Positions 51,797 to 61,329 of a stretch of DNA of 64,000 bases are shown one piece after another. Numbering within the stretch: the stretch's first letter is position 1; each line of letters begins with the position of its first letter. The stretch is taken from positions 19,791-83,790 of the forward strand of contig NZ_QQOA01000033.1 in the NCBI RefSeq assembly GCF_003443895.1, in the 5' to 3' direction. The notes under the pieces are model-generated. The model ran no database searches, had not been told where the DNA came from, and was given only the letters and a program-made list of their open reading frames with translations. Source of the stretch: Paraburkholderia phosphatilytica (lineage in GTDB: Bacteria; Pseudomonadota; Gammaproteobacteria; Burkholderiales; Burkholderiaceae). A program made the translations under genes and the position numbers.

Positions 51797-53379
51797 GATG
51801 CGGCTCCTGTGGAAGGCGAGGGCTGCTCCGCGGTTTGCCCAACAGGCAGGTCCAGCGCGCTCGCAATCAGGTTCTGCTCGGTGATCGCCGGGCCGACCAG
51901 TTCCTTCTTGATCCGTCCTTCGTACAGCACGAGCACGCGGTCGCAGCAGCCGATCAGTTCGTCGTAGTCGGTTGAGTAGAAAAGAATCGCGGCGCCTTCG
52001 TCGGCGAGACGCCTCAGGAGCTGATAGATCTCCTGCTTGGTGCCGACGTCGATGCCGCGCGTCGGATCGCTGAGCAGCAGGATGCGCGGCTTGCGGACCA
52101 GCCACTTCGCGATCACGACTTTCTGCTGGTTGCCGCCCGACAGCGACCCCACGGCCGCGTCCACATCGAACGACTTGATCGCGAGTGTCTCCATCATGCT
52201 GTCGACGCACGACTGCTGGCGCTCGCGATCGATCACGCCCGCGGTGGACATGCGATCGAGCGCGGCGAAGGAGAGGTTTTCGCGCACCGACATCGGCAGC
52301 ATCAGGCCTTCGGTCTTGCGGTCCTCCGGAATCAGCGCCATGCCGATTCCGTTCGCGCGCGCGGCCACCGGGCTGCCGATCGACACGGGCTTGCCGTCGA
52401 TCTCGATCTTGCCTTCGCAACCGCGCAACACGCCGAACAGCGCGAGCAGCAGTTCGCGCTGGCCTTGCCCGTCGAGGCCGCCCAGCCCGAGAATTTCACC
52501 GCGCCTTAGCGAAAAGCTGATGCCTTGCAGCGTGTCGTTCCATGCGAGATCGCGGCAGGCGAGCACCGGTGCGGCGGCGTTTCGTTGCTCGGACTTGTCA
52601 GCAGGCTTGTCCGCGGGTTTTTCTGGAAATGCATGCTGGTACGTCCGCCCGATCATCATTTCGATGACCTCATTATCGGTGCGCGCACCCGCGTCGAAGC
52701 TCATCACGTGACGGCCGTTCCGGTAGACCGTGCATTCGTCCGCGAGCGCCTTCACCTCGTGCATCCGGTGCGAGATGAAGAGCAGCGCGAGTCCTTCTTC
52801 GCGCAGGCGCTTCAGCACGTCGATTACACGCGCGACGTCGGCCGCGGTCAGCGCGGAGGTGGCTTCGTCGAGAATCAGGATGCGCGGCTCGCGCGCGAGG
52901 CCCTTCGCGAGTTCGACCATCTGCTGGCGCGACAGCGGTAGATCGCGAATCTTTGCGAGCGGATTGATGTCGGGTGCGCCCGCGCGGGCGAGCGCGGCTT
53001 CGGCCTGACGGCGTTGCGCGCGGCGGTCGATCATGCCGAAGCGTCGCGGCGGGTTCGACGCGAAGATGTTGTCCGCCACGCTGAGGTCGGGGATCAGCGA
53101 CAGCTCCTGATACACGCAGACGATGCCGGCCGCGTTCGCCGCGGCGGGCGACGCGAACGACACTTCATGGCCGTCGAGCTGCATCGTGCCTTCGTCCGGC
53201 TGCACGACGCCGGACATCACCTTCAGCAACGTGGACTTGCCCGCGCCGTTCTCGCCGAGGATCGCGTGGATGCGTCCCCGGCGCACCGCAAGCTCCGCAT
53301 GATCCAGCGCGACGGCGCCGCCGTAGCTCTTCGACACACCGGACATCTGAAAGAACGGCTGCTCTACGTCCTGCTGCAT
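51793..53379 (-). CDS. sugar ABC transporter ATP-binding protein (RbsA family, two NBDs)
   Basis: The 528-residue protein has two nucleotide-binding domains. The first has Walker A GENGAGKSTLLK (about residues 42-53), signature region LPLSRQQMVELAKGL (the usual leading LS reads LP) and Walker B ILILDEATSALT. The second has the degenerate P-loop GGLDGQGQREL common in this family, a proper LSGGNQQKVV signature and ILLLSDPTRGIDVG. A charged repeat (EKPADKPADKSE) links the halves. It powers import together with the two permeases. Confidence 0.92.
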   Translation of the reverse strand: MQQDVEQPFFQMSGVSKSYGGAVALDHAELAVRRGRIHAILGENGAGKSTLLKVMSGVVQPDEGTMQLDGHEVSFASPAAANAAGIVCVYQELSLIPDLSVADNIFASNPPRRFGMIDRRAQRRQAEAALARAGAPDINPLAKIRDLPLSRQQMVELAKGLAREPRILILDEATSALTAADVARVIDVLKRLREEGLALLFISHRMHEVKALADECTVYRNGRHVMSFDAGARTDNEVIEMMIGRTYQHAFPEKPADKPADKSEQRNAAAPVLACRDLAWNDTLQGISFSLRRGEILGLGGLDGQGQRELLLALFGVLRGCEGKIEIDGKPVSIGSPVAARANGIGMALIPEDRKTEGLMLPMSVRENLSFAALDRMSTAGVIDRERQQSCVDSMMETLAIKSFDVDAAVGSLSGGNQQKVVIAKWLVRKPRILLLSDPTRGIDVGTKQEIYQLLRRLADEGAAILFYSTDYDELIGCCDRVLVLYEGRIKKELVGPAITEQNLIASALDLPVGQTAEQPSPSTGAAS

Positions 53380-53431
53380 GCATCGCCTCCCGTCACGTCG
53401 CGCGCAATCGCGCCTTCACGCCATCACGCGA

Positions 53432-54559
53432 TCACTGGTTGCCCTGGCTCTGCTTCATGATTTCCTGCGCGGAGAAGTTGATGCCGCACGTCGGGAACGA
53501 GTTGCCGACGAAGAAGTTGTCGGACTCGTTCGGGAAATAGTTGGTGCCTGCTTTCAGCTTCGAATCGTCGGTGACGTCGAGCGGTAGCTTGATCGCGACG
53601 GGAATCGTCTGGCCATCCAGCGCGGCGAGGGCGGTCTTGATCGCGACCGCCACCTGCGCGGGACCGCTGCCCGCCGACGTGCATTTCAGGCCCTGGCCGC
53701 CGTACTGCGCGCAGAATTTGCGGAAGCCGTTCTCCGTCTCGCCGCCGAACGGCACGAACGGATGCTTCGCATCGATCATTGCGCGCACCACGCCGGTGTC
53801 GCCGCCCTGCGCGGAAATGCCGTCGAAATGGCCCTGCACCGCGATCGCATCGGCGGTGGCCTTCTGCGCGACCGCGTCGTCCCACTTGCCGTAGACCTGC
53901 ACGACGTTCCACTTTTTGCCGGTGTCGTCGAGCGTCTTCGTGAAGCCGTTGTGCCGGTCGGTGTCGACCGAGGTGCCCGCCACGCCGCGCACCTCCAGCA
54001 CCTTGCCGCCGTTCGGCAGATGGCCCGCGAGCCACTTCGCCCACAGCACGCCGAGCCCGTACTGGTCGACGTCGACGTTGATCGCGTCTTCGCTGTCGAG
54101 CGTATTGTCGAACGCGATCAGCACCACGCCGGCTTTTTTCGCGCGGCGGATCGCGGGTCCGAACGACGCCGGATTCTGCGCGTCCACGATGATCGCGTCA
54201 TAACCGGCATCGATGAAATTGTTGACTGCCGAGATCTGCGCGGGCACATCCTCGCCGGTCGACACGACCTTGAACTCCTTGAGCTTTGCGGCAACGGCCG
54301 GTTGCGCGGTATAGGCCTTGGCGGTCTTGATCATCTGGATCCGCCACGTATTCGCGATATAGCCGTTCACGAGCGCGATCCGGTAGGGGCCGTTTTTCTT
54401 CGGATACTTAACGAATTTCGTGTCGCTCTTCCACGGGACCATACACGTGGGGTCGCTGGACGGTCCGGACACGATCGATGCCTGTGCGAATGCCGCACTC
54501 GCGGACAACGCCAAAGCCGCGGTCGCCGCCGCTCGAAGCACCTGGATTCCTGAAAGCAT
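53432..54559 (-). CDS. periplasmic sugar-binding protein of the ABC importer
   Basis: The 375-residue protein has a signal peptide (MLSGIQVLRAAATAALALSA, cleavage probably after AFA-QA) and a type-1 periplasmic-binding fold: ISAVNNFIDAGYDAIIVDAQ, GVVLIAFDNTLDSED and AQGGDTGVVRAMIDAKHPFVPFGG. Four cysteines could form disulfides. It is longer than ribose-binding proteins and the ligand cannot be named. AAGGAG precedes ATG 54559, and the extended site AGGAGACAAC is fully complementary to the TTGTCTCCT block of the small RNA candidate at 61528. Confidence 0.9.
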   Translation of the reverse strand: MLSGIQVLRAAATAALALSASAAFAQASIVSGPSSDPTCMVPWKSDTKFVKYPKKNGPYRIALVNGYIANTWRIQMIKTAKAYTAQPAVAAKLKEFKVVSTGEDVPAQISAVNNFIDAGYDAIIVDAQNPASFGPAIRRAKKAGVVLIAFDNTLDSEDAINVDVDQYGLGVLWAKWLAGHLPNGGKVLEVRGVAGTSVDTDRHNGFTKTLDDTGKKWNVVQVYGKWDDAVAQKATADAIAVQGHFDGISAQGGDTGVVRAMIDAKHPFVPFGGETENGFRKFCAQYGGQGLKCTSAGSGPAQVAVAIKTALAALDGQTIPVAIKLPLDVTDDSKLKAGTNYFPNESDNFFVGNSFPTCGINFSAQEIMKQSQGNQ

Positions 54560-54780
54560 GTTGTCTCCTTGTTGTTGGATTGAACCTGCCGTTTGCCGGC
54601 GCACATGTCTCGTCATGCAATGCCGACACGGTGTGTGACGCTGGGAATCTTGCGGATGTGCAGCAGCGGGACTGAATCGGACTTACCGAACCAGCGTGAA
54701 CCAGCGGAATGACCTCTTCAAAGGCGTCCCCTCGAAGCGAAATGGAACGCATGTGCGAACGCCTCCACATCTGACAGTAC

Positions 54781-54925
54781 TGGCATACCAATCTGCGCGC
54801 GATAGTGGTTTACCAGTGCGTCCATGCACAGCGCGATCGGCCTGAAACCCGCGCCGATGCTATGCCGGACGCGTCGTCCCGGCGCACGGAAGCCGGCCGC
54901 GGAATGACATGAAATTGGTGTACCA
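54781..54925. promoter_or_regulatory. three TGGNNTACCA operators between ABC operon and gntR
   Basis: TGGCATACCA (54781-54790), TGGTTTACCA (54806-54815) and TGGTGTACCA (54916-54925) lie in the 420-base divergent region. The TGG...ACCA dyad is the type bound by FadR-subfamily GntR repressors such as ExuR/UxuR. The first two are 25 bp apart centre to centre, on the ABC side; the third sits 55 bases before the gntR start. Confidence 0.7.
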
Positions 54926-54979
54926 TTTTTTGGCGACTGCCGCCGCCACGGTGCGGCTTGGACGATTTCAGGAACCCGG

Positions 54980-55708
54980 ATGGCCGACCTCTTGCCCACG
55001 CCAACCGGCCGCAACGCCGATGCGGACGCGGCCGATCGTTCCTATGTCGGGCTGGCGAAACAGATCTACGACCTGATCGCGGCCGGCGACGTCGGCCCTC
55101 GTGCGCGCCTGCCTTCCGAGCGAACGCTCGCCGAGCGCTTTGGCGTGAGCCGTACGCAGGTGCGCGAGGCGATCATCGCGCTGGAAGTGCAGGGCGTGGT
55201 GGAGGTGCGCGTCGGGTCGGGTATCTACGTGGCCGATGCACCGGATGCGCGGCCTCTCACGTTCGAACTGCCGCGCGGGCCGGGTCCGATCGAAACGCTG
55301 CGCGCACGGGCAGTGATCGAAAGCGGCATTGCCGCGCTGGCCGCGACCGAACGCAAAGACTCGGACCTCGACCGTCTGTTCGCCACGTTGCGCACGATGC
55401 GCGAAAACATGGACGACAAGGCCGCCAACGAAGCCGCGGACCGCGAGTTTCACCTCGCGATCGCGCGGGCAACCGGCAACGAAGTGCTCCGGCTGGTGGT
55501 GACCGCTATGTGGGACAACTCCCGCGCCGACCCGTTGTGGAAAAAGATCGAAGAGCATTTCCACACGCCGGCGTTGCGCGCGGCTTCGCAGGAAGACCAT
55601 CAGCGGATCTTTTCGGCCATCATGGCGCGCGACGCGGCCGCTGCGCGCACGGCGATGCAGACGCATCTTGCGCGCGTGATCGACGAGTTCACGCAGGCGT
55701 GGCGTTAA
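54980..55708 (+). CDS. GntR-family regulator (FadR/FCD type) of the sugar ABC operon
   Basis: The 242-residue protein has the winged helix (RLPSERTLAERFGVSRTQVREA, then ALEVQGVVEVRVGSGIYVAD) and a helical FCD domain with the metal-type residues of DREFHLAIARATGN and EDHQRIFSAI. FCD members of this kind usually sense sugar acids or sugars. Divergent orientation to the ABC importer, with three matching palindromes between, makes it the probable local repressor. Confidence 0.9.
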   Translation: MADLLPTPTGRNADADAADRSYVGLAKQIYDLIAAGDVGPRARLPSERTLAERFGVSRTQVREAIIALEVQGVVEVRVGSGIYVADAPDARPLTFELPRGPGPIETLRARAVIESGIAALAATERKDSDLDRLFATLRTMRENMDDKAANEAADREFHLAIARATGNEVLRLVVTAMWDNSRADPLWKKIEEHFHTPALRAASQEDHQRIFSAIMARDAAAARTAMQTHLARVIDEFTQAWR

Positions 55709-55723
55709 GCGTAAGCCGCACCC

Positions 55724-56614
55724 TTAAGCGTTAGCCGCTCCGTCAGTCAGTTGTTGCGCGAGCAGGCGGGCATGTCGTGTCAGCGTGGCGAAATCGCGTG
55801 CGCACAGGTGCAATTGCCTCGTGGCCCAGCGGTCGGAGAGCGGGGCGATCGTCACGCGCCGGTGACGTACCGCTTCGATCGAAGCCTGCGAGAGTATCGC
55901 GATCCCCACGCCCGCTTCCACCAGCATCGCAACGTTTTCGATGCCGTGCAACCGGATCCGGTGATTCAACTGTCGTCCGAGGCGCGACGCGCGTTCCGCG
56001 AGATGCATCTCCAGCGCCGCATCGGCGACACCCACAAACGCTTCGTCCAGCAGATCGGCGAACACGACCGGACGACCTGTCACGATGTGATGTTCATGCG
56101 GCGCGATCACGACCAGTTGATCCTGCGCGATCAAATGGGTTTGCAGCGCACTCAGGTCCGCGATGTCGGCGACGATGCCGAGATCGGCGCGTCCGTCGGC
56201 TAACGCCAGAACGATTTCCGCGCTAGGGCGTTCATCCAGATCGATCGACAGATCGGGGTGGTCCGCGAGAAAGCGGCCAAGCCGCGACGGCAGAAAGGCG
56301 GCCAGCGCAGCCGTGTTCGACAGCACCCTGATGCGTCCTTTCAGGCCCGCGGCGTACGTGCGCAACTCGCCGCGCATCTGTTCGACCTGTTCGAGAATCG
56401 AGCGCGCATGTCGAGCCAGCGCGTCGCCGGCGGCTGTTGCGCTCACGCCGCGACGATTCCTTTCGAGCAGCGGCGTACCGAGCGTCGTCTCCATGCCCGC
56501 GATCCGCTCGCTCACCGACGCGAGCGCCAGATGCAGCGTCTGCGCGCCGCGCGTGAGGCTGCCTTGCTCGATCACGGTCAGGAAGAGACGCAGGTCGGTC
56601 AAATCGAAGCGCAT
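55724..56614 (-). CDS. LysR-family regulator divergent from a TSUP permease
   Basis: The 296-residue protein has a LysR helix-turn-helix (LRLFLTVIEQGSLTRGAQTLHLALASVSERIAGME) and effector domain (DGRADLGIVADIADL, AMLVEAGVGIAILSQ). Alanine replaces the usual polar residue before SVSERI in the recognition helix. It is divergent from the TSUP gene at 56725 with 110 bases between and probably controls it. It ends 15 bases from the convergent gntR. Confidence 0.87.
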   Translation of the reverse strand: MRFDLTDLRLFLTVIEQGSLTRGAQTLHLALASVSERIAGMETTLGTPLLERNRRGVSATAAGDALARHARSILEQVEQMRGELRTYAAGLKGRIRVLSNTAALAAFLPSRLGRFLADHPDLSIDLDERPSAEIVLALADGRADLGIVADIADLSALQTHLIAQDQLVVIAPHEHHIVTGRPVVFADLLDEAFVGVADAALEMHLAERASRLGRQLNHRIRLHGIENVAMLVEAGVGIAILSQASIEAVRHRRVTIAPLSDRWATRQLHLCARDFATLTRHARLLAQQLTDGAANA

Positions 56615-56724
56615 GGGTATCGATCCTTTGGTATGGCCTGGGTTGCATTGCGGAAGACGCTTCGGAGCAGCCGAAGTCTGGCATTGGAATTGCCAGATTG
56701 TGACGCGACCTTTGAGCCCTTAGC

Positions 56725-57498
56725 ATGCACGCTATGTCTCCACTTTTCATGGTTTTCTTTGCGGGCTTGCTGGCCGGTGCGATGAACGCACTGGCGGGCG
56801 GCGGTTCGTTCGTCAGCCTGCCGGCGCTCATCGCCGTGGGCGTGCCTCCGGTTCAGGCGAATGCTTCGAGCACGGTTGCGCTGTTTCCTGGCGGCGCTGC
56901 CAGCGCGTGGGCCTATCGGGACGGTCTGGGCCCGGTTGGTCCGCTCACGCTGCGCTGGCTGATGATCGCGACGCTGGCGGGAGGATTCGTTGGCGCGATT
57001 CTGCTGCTGTGCACATCGTCGACGGCCTTCTCGTTTGTGTTGCCCTGGCTCCTGCTGCTCGCGTGTCTCGCATTGGCCTTTGGCCGGCGTCTTGGCGAAG
57101 CATTGCGTGGCCGCGGACATCTGAGCGGCGCCGTCGCGCTGACGGTCCAGTTTGGACTCGGCATTTACGGCGGCTATTTCGGCGGCGCGGTCGGCATCAT
57201 GATGATGGCCGTATGGAGCCTGATCGACAGCCGCGATTTCAAGCGGCTGAATGCGCCACGCACGCTGCTCGTCAGTACGGCGAACGTGTGCGCCGTACTG
57301 ACCTTCGTGATTGCTCGTGCCGTCTATTGGCACGAGACGCTCGTGATGCTGGTGGCTGCGATCGTCGGCGGGTACGGCGGCGCGCTGATCGGGCGGCGGA
57401 TTCCACCCAAGGTCACGCGCGCGGGTACGTTGCTGGTGACCCTCTGTATCACGCTGGTGTTCTTCGTGCGCGCGTATGCGCCGTCGGTCCGGCTTTGA
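56725..57498 (+). CDS. TSUP (TauE/SafE) family permease
   Basis: The 257-residue protein has about eight helices and the two family repeats: FAGLLAGAMNALAGGGSFVSLPALIAVGVPP and GLGIYGGYFGGAVGIMMM. TSUP proteins move sulfonates, sulfite or organic anions such as sulfoacetate; which applies here is unknown. ATG 56725 and 56734 are both plausible. Control by the divergent LysR is likely. Confidence 0.87.
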   Translation: MHAMSPLFMVFFAGLLAGAMNALAGGGSFVSLPALIAVGVPPVQANASSTVALFPGGAASAWAYRDGLGPVGPLTLRWLMIATLAGGFVGAILLLCTSSTAFSFVLPWLLLLACLALAFGRRLGEALRGRGHLSGAVALTVQFGLGIYGGYFGGAVGIMMMAVWSLIDSRDFKRLNAPRTLLVSTANVCAVLTFVIARAVYWHETLVMLVAAIVGGYGGALIGRRIPPKVTRAGTLLVTLCITLVFFVRAYAPSVRL

Positions 57499-57519
57499 CG
57501 GGATCCATCATGCTGTGAG

Positions 57520-57732
57520 CTAGGCCTGCGCATGCGCCGAGTTGCAGATGGCCGGATAGAACGTGACCACCTGCTCGACGCTCCAGTCGATCGGAAAGTC
57601 GTGCGAGAGGCTGCAGCGACCTTTGGCATCCCCGCCGATGCGTTCGCGGACGCCGTCGATGAAGGCCGGCACATTCTGGCCGCAGACGGTCGCGAAACCA
57701 GAACTCCAACCGATGTAGGTGAATGCCCCAGT
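57520..57732 (-). pseudogene. possible gene remnant without start codon
   Basis: An open frame of 70 codons lies between a double TGA (57733-57738 on the minus strand) and TAG at 57520-57522. It has codon usage like real genes here (strong G/C third positions) and a globular-looking product including FATVCGQNVPAFIDGVRE and FPIDWSVEQVVTFYPAIC. There is no ATG start or ribosome site. It may be the decayed 3' end of a gene or a small GTG-initiated gene. The family is not recognised. Confidence 0.35.
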
Positions 57733-57843
57733 TCATCACGGGAATGACACGGGCGGACAAACCCATGTTCGCGCAACGGTCTGTCTCCCGATTGTTTCAG
57801 GAGGCTTTCAAAACGCCGCCGGTTTTGCTAGTATGCGCTCTGC

Positions 57844-57863
57844 GAATGAGAATGCGTCGCATT
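57844..57863. promoter_or_regulatory. probable Fur box of the TonB receptor gene
   Basis: GAATGAGAATGCGTCGCATT resembles a Fur box and contains the perfect dyad AATGCG-T-CGCATT (57851-57863). It is 56 bases before the receptor start, as expected for iron-repressed control. Confidence 0.6.
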
Positions 57864-57918
57864 TATAAATTGCTTCGACATCCAGCCGGGGCGGAGCGCG
57901 CCCGGATTTCAGACCGAT

Positions 57919-60147
57919 ATGAACAACGAAGAACGTCAAAAAACCACACGCCGCACGACGCGCACACACCCTCGTCCTTTGCGGATTGCCGCCTGGCTGA
58001 CGTTTGCCGCGGCCGCCCAATCGGCATTTGGCCAGACCGCCGCGCAAGAGGGCGCGGCCGCGCCGGCGAGCGGCGCGACTGCTGCCGCTTCGGGTAAAGC
58101 CGCGGTTAGCGCCGACGGAGCGCTGCCGGCCGTGCAGGTGAACGCGACCTCGGTGTCCGATACGCCGCTGCATCTGGAGACGCCCGTTTCGAATGGCGCG
58201 CTCGGCACGCGCTCGCAGATCGATACGCCGTTCTCGACCACGGTGGTGACCGGCGAAGATCTGGCGGACCGCCAGGCGAACAAGCTCGGCGACGTGTTTG
58301 CGGGTGACGCGTCGGTCACCGACAACAGCAGCGCCTATAGCGCGTGGGCCACCTACATCACGGTGCGCGGCCTCGCGATCGACTGGCAGAACGGCTTCAA
58401 GATCGACGGCAATCCGTTCATTTCGTACGGCATCACGATGCCCTATGAAAACCTCGAACGCGTCGAACTGCTCAAGGGCCTCGGTGGCTTCATGTACGGG
58501 TTCGCGGCACCGGGCGGCGTGGTCAATTACGTGACGAAGACGCCGGGCAAGGACCCGGTGACGAGCTTCGACGTCGGTTACCGGATGGACGGCGTGCTGA
58601 CCCAGCACGCCGATCTGAGCCGCCGCTTCGGTCCGGACGGCATGTTCGGTGCGCGCATCAACTACACGCACGAGCAGGGCAAGACCTATAACGCGGGCAA
58701 CATCAACCGCAATTCGGTGGCGCTTGCACTAGACGGCCAGCTCACGCGCGACCTCGACGTCTATTTCAACGCGATCTATCAGCAGAGCCGCTCGAGCGGT
58801 CAGACGCCTTCGATCTACATTCCGGGCACCTATACCGGTTCGAGCCTGCCCGCGACGATCAGCGGCGGCACCAACTGGCTCGACAGCGCCGGCCAGCATC
58901 TGAACACGAACCTGCAGCTCTACACGGCGGGCGTGAAGTACCAGATCGCGCCGGACTGGACGTTCAACACCTCGGCGAGCTACAGCAAGGTGGCGCGCGA
59001 CCGTAACGAGAGCACGCTCACGCTGCTGAACCAGGCAGGCGACTACACCGATACCCGCTGGAATGGCGACGAAGGTCATCAGGACATCTACTGGCAGGGC
59101 ACCTTCGAAGGCAAGGTGAAGACCGGACCGTTCGCGCATCAGCTCGTGTTCGGCGCCGCTGTCCAGCGTCAGACCAACGATTACGGCACGGCGGCCAGCA
59201 CGATTTACGACACGCTCGGCGCGGGCAATCTCTACGAGCCGAATCCGTACGCTTACTACTCGGGCAGCGGTCTCGCGAAGTACCGCGCGAGCGAGATCAA
59301 CCAGAAGGCGCTGTTCGTGAGCGATACGGTGCAACTGACGAGCCGCTGGTCGGTGCTCGCAGGCTTGCGCTACACCAATTACGATCAGGAAACCTTCTCC
59401 GAAGCGGGCGCAACCACCGCCGCGTACGGCAAGAATGGCGTCATCACGCCAACTTTCGCGCTGATGTACAAGCTCGATCCGCTGACCACGATCTACACGA
59501 GCTATGTGGAGTCGCTGGAAGCGGGGCAGGTTGTTGCGGACACCTATGCAAATGCCGGTTCGGTGCTCAACCCGCTGCGCTCGCGCCAGTACGAAGTGGG
59601 CATCAAGACCGAGCACGGACGCTGGAGCGCTAACGCGGCGCTGTTCCGTATCGAACGCGGCGCGACCTACACGAACAGCCAGAACGTGCTGACGCAGGAC
59701 GGCACGTCCATTTATGAAGGTATCGAAGCGGGCGGCAGCGTGCGTCTGGGTCGCGACTGGCAGGTTGCGGGCGACGTGATGCTGCTCGACACGTGGTACG
59801 CCAAGGGGCAGACGTACAACGGCAAGCGCGTGGCCGGCGCCCCGCAGTTCACGGCCGCCGCGCGCGTCACTTACGACGTGCCGCTGGTGCCGGGCCTGCA
59901 ACTGGGCGCCGACGCGAAGTACACGGGCAATACCGAAGTGCGTCCGGCCGGCGACCTGCAAACGGGCGGCTACATGCTCGTGAACGTGGGCGCGAATTAC
60001 ATGACGCGCATCGGCGGTCACGACGTCACGCTGCGTGCGGCGGTCGACAACCTCGCAAACCGCCGCTACTGGTTGTTCCAGTACGACAGCTACATTGCGC
60101 CGGGCGAACCGCGTACGGTGAGCCTGAACGCGAAGATCGACTTCTAG
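57919..60147 (+). CDS. TonB-dependent siderophore receptor
   Basis: The 742-residue outer-membrane receptor has a long basic start and a signal peptide (PLRIAAWLTFAAAAQSAFGQ). An alanine-rich spacer follows, then the plug domain (PFSTTVVTGEDLADRQANKL and YITVRGLAIDWQNGFKIDG) and a 22-strand barrel ending in SLNAKIDF with the terminal phenylalanine needed for assembly. It imports a ferric siderophore, or a related metal complex, with TonB energy. It is a lone gene, with no siderophore synthesis genes nearby, so it may take up siderophores made elsewhere or by others. Confidence 0.92.
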   Translation: MNNEERQKTTRRTTRTHPRPLRIAAWLTFAAAAQSAFGQTAAQEGAAAPASGATAAASGKAAVSADGALPAVQVNATSVSDTPLHLETPVSNGALGTRSQIDTPFSTTVVTGEDLADRQANKLGDVFAGDASVTDNSSAYSAWATYITVRGLAIDWQNGFKIDGNPFISYGITMPYENLERVELLKGLGGFMYGFAAPGGVVNYVTKTPGKDPVTSFDVGYRMDGVLTQHADLSRRFGPDGMFGARINYTHEQGKTYNAGNINRNSVALALDGQLTRDLDVYFNAIYQQSRSSGQTPSIYIPGTYTGSSLPATISGGTNWLDSAGQHLNTNLQLYTAGVKYQIAPDWTFNTSASYSKVARDRNESTLTLLNQAGDYTDTRWNGDEGHQDIYWQGTFEGKVKTGPFAHQLVFGAAVQRQTNDYGTAASTIYDTLGAGNLYEPNPYAYYSGSGLAKYRASEINQKALFVSDTVQLTSRWSVLAGLRYTNYDQETFSEAGATTAAYGKNGVITPTFALMYKLDPLTTIYTSYVESLEAGQVVADTYANAGSVLNPLRSRQYEVGIKTEHGRWSANAALFRIERGATYTNSQNVLTQDGTSIYEGIEAGGSVRLGRDWQVAGDVMLLDTWYAKGQTYNGKRVAGAPQFTAAARVTYDVPLVPGLQLGADAKYTGNTEVRPAGDLQTGGYMLVNVGANYMTRIGGHDVTLRAAVDNLANRRYWLFQYDSYIAPGEPRTVSLNAKIDF

Positions 60148-60163
60148 CCGCGCGTTGCATCGG

Positions 60164-60192
60164 AGGCGCGGCCGCTCGAACCGGCCGCGCCT
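60164..60192. terminator. hairpin between the receptor gene and ald
   Basis: AGGCGCGGCCG and CGGCCGCGCCT form an 11-bp stem with a 7-base loop between convergent genes. It lacks a T-run. Confidence 0.6.
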
Positions 60193-60210
60193 CGTCTGCT
60201 CAAGTTTGCG

Positions 60211-61329
60211 TTATCCAGCGGCGATGACCGCTGCGTCTTCGCAGGTGTAGCCCAAAGCTTCGGCAACCTCAGGGCAGGTCACCTTGCCAAACGCGACATT
60301 CAACCCGCGACGCAGATGTTCGTCGCCGGTGAGCGCCTTGCGCCAGCCCTGGTCGGCAATCTGCAGAACGAAAGGCAACGTCGCGTTATTCAACGCGTAA
60401 GTGGACGTGCGCGGCACGCCGCCCGGCATGTTCGCCACGCAGTAGTGCACGATTTCGCCGACCATGTACGTGGGGTTCGCGTGAGTGGTAGGTTTCGCCG
60501 TCTCGCAGCAACCGCCCTGGTCGATCGCGACGTCCACAATGACCGAGCCTGGGCTCATCGCATCGACCATCTTGCGCGTGACGAGTTTGGGCGCGGCCGC
60601 GCCGGGCACGAGCACGCCGCCGATCACGAGGTCGGCATCGAGCACGTGTTGCTCGATATTGTCCTGATTCGAATACACCGTGATCACGCGTGCGCCCAGC
60701 AACCGGTCCATGCGTCGCAGCGCATCGACGTTGCGGTCGATCACGACGACCTGCGCACCCGTGCCGACCGCTATCTGCGCGGCATTGCTACCCACTACGC
60801 CTGCACCGAGAATCACGATCTTCGCAGGGGGAACACCGGCCACGCCGCCGGGCAAAATGCCCTTGCCGCCATGTGCGCGTTCAAGGCAGAATGCGCCCGC
60901 CTGAATCGACATGCGACCCGCCACCTCCGACATCGGCGCGAGCAGCGGCAAGCCGCCGCCGCGCTGCGTGACGGTCTCGTAGGCGATGCAGACCGCGTTG
61001 CTGCGAACGAGATCGGCGCACTGTTCGGGGTCCGGCGCGAGATGCAGATAGGTGAACAGAATCTGCCCTTCGCGCAACAGCGCACGCTCGGGCGCCTGGG
61101 GCTCCTTGACCTTGACGATCATGTCGGCAGCGGCAAATACCGCTTCGGCACTGGGCGCAACCTGCGCGCCCGCGACGCGGTAAGCGTCGTCCGATGCGCC
61201 GATGCCGGCGCCGGCTCCTGTCTCGACGTCCACGCTGTGTCCGTGCGCGACGATCTCACGCACTGAAGACGGTGTGAGGCCGACGCGATACTCGTGGTTC
61301 TTGATCTCCTTTGGAACGCCTATGCGCAT
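60211..61329 (-). CDS. ald: alanine dehydrogenase
   Basis: Ald interconverts L-alanine and pyruvate plus ammonia with NAD. The 372-residue protein starts MRIGVPKEIKNHEYRVGLTP. It has the substrate lysine region MIVKVKEPQ, the histidine in FTYLHLAPDPEQ, and the NAD-binding VILGAGVVGSNAAQIAVGTG. All family hallmarks and the usual length are present. GAGGAGG directly before ATG 61329 is a strong ribosome site. Its promoter must lie in 61330-61440. It is monocistronic. Confidence 0.95.
   Translation of the reverse strand: MRIGVPKEIKNHEYRVGLTPSSVREIVAHGHSVDVETGAGAGIGASDDAYRVAGAQVAPSAEAVFAAADMIVKVKEPQAPERALLREGQILFTYLHLAPDPEQCADLVRSNAVCIAYETVTQRGGGLPLLAPMSEVAGRMSIQAGAFCLERAHGGKGILPGGVAGVPPAKIVILGAGVVGSNAAQIAVGTGAQVVVIDRNVDALRRMDRLLGARVITVYSNQDNIEQHVLDADLVIGGVLVPGAAAPKLVTRKMVDAMSPGSVIVDVAIDQGGCCETAKPTTHANPTYMVGEIVHYCVANMPGGVPRTSTYALNNATLPFVLQIADQGWRKALTGDEHLRRGLNVAFGKVTCPEVAEALGYTCEDAAVIAAG

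Noticed and set aside
51793..53379. Degenerate P-loop in the second half of the ABC ATPase as a sign of inactivation
   Set aside because: This is normal for RbsA-type ATPases, whose second P-loop is typically altered.
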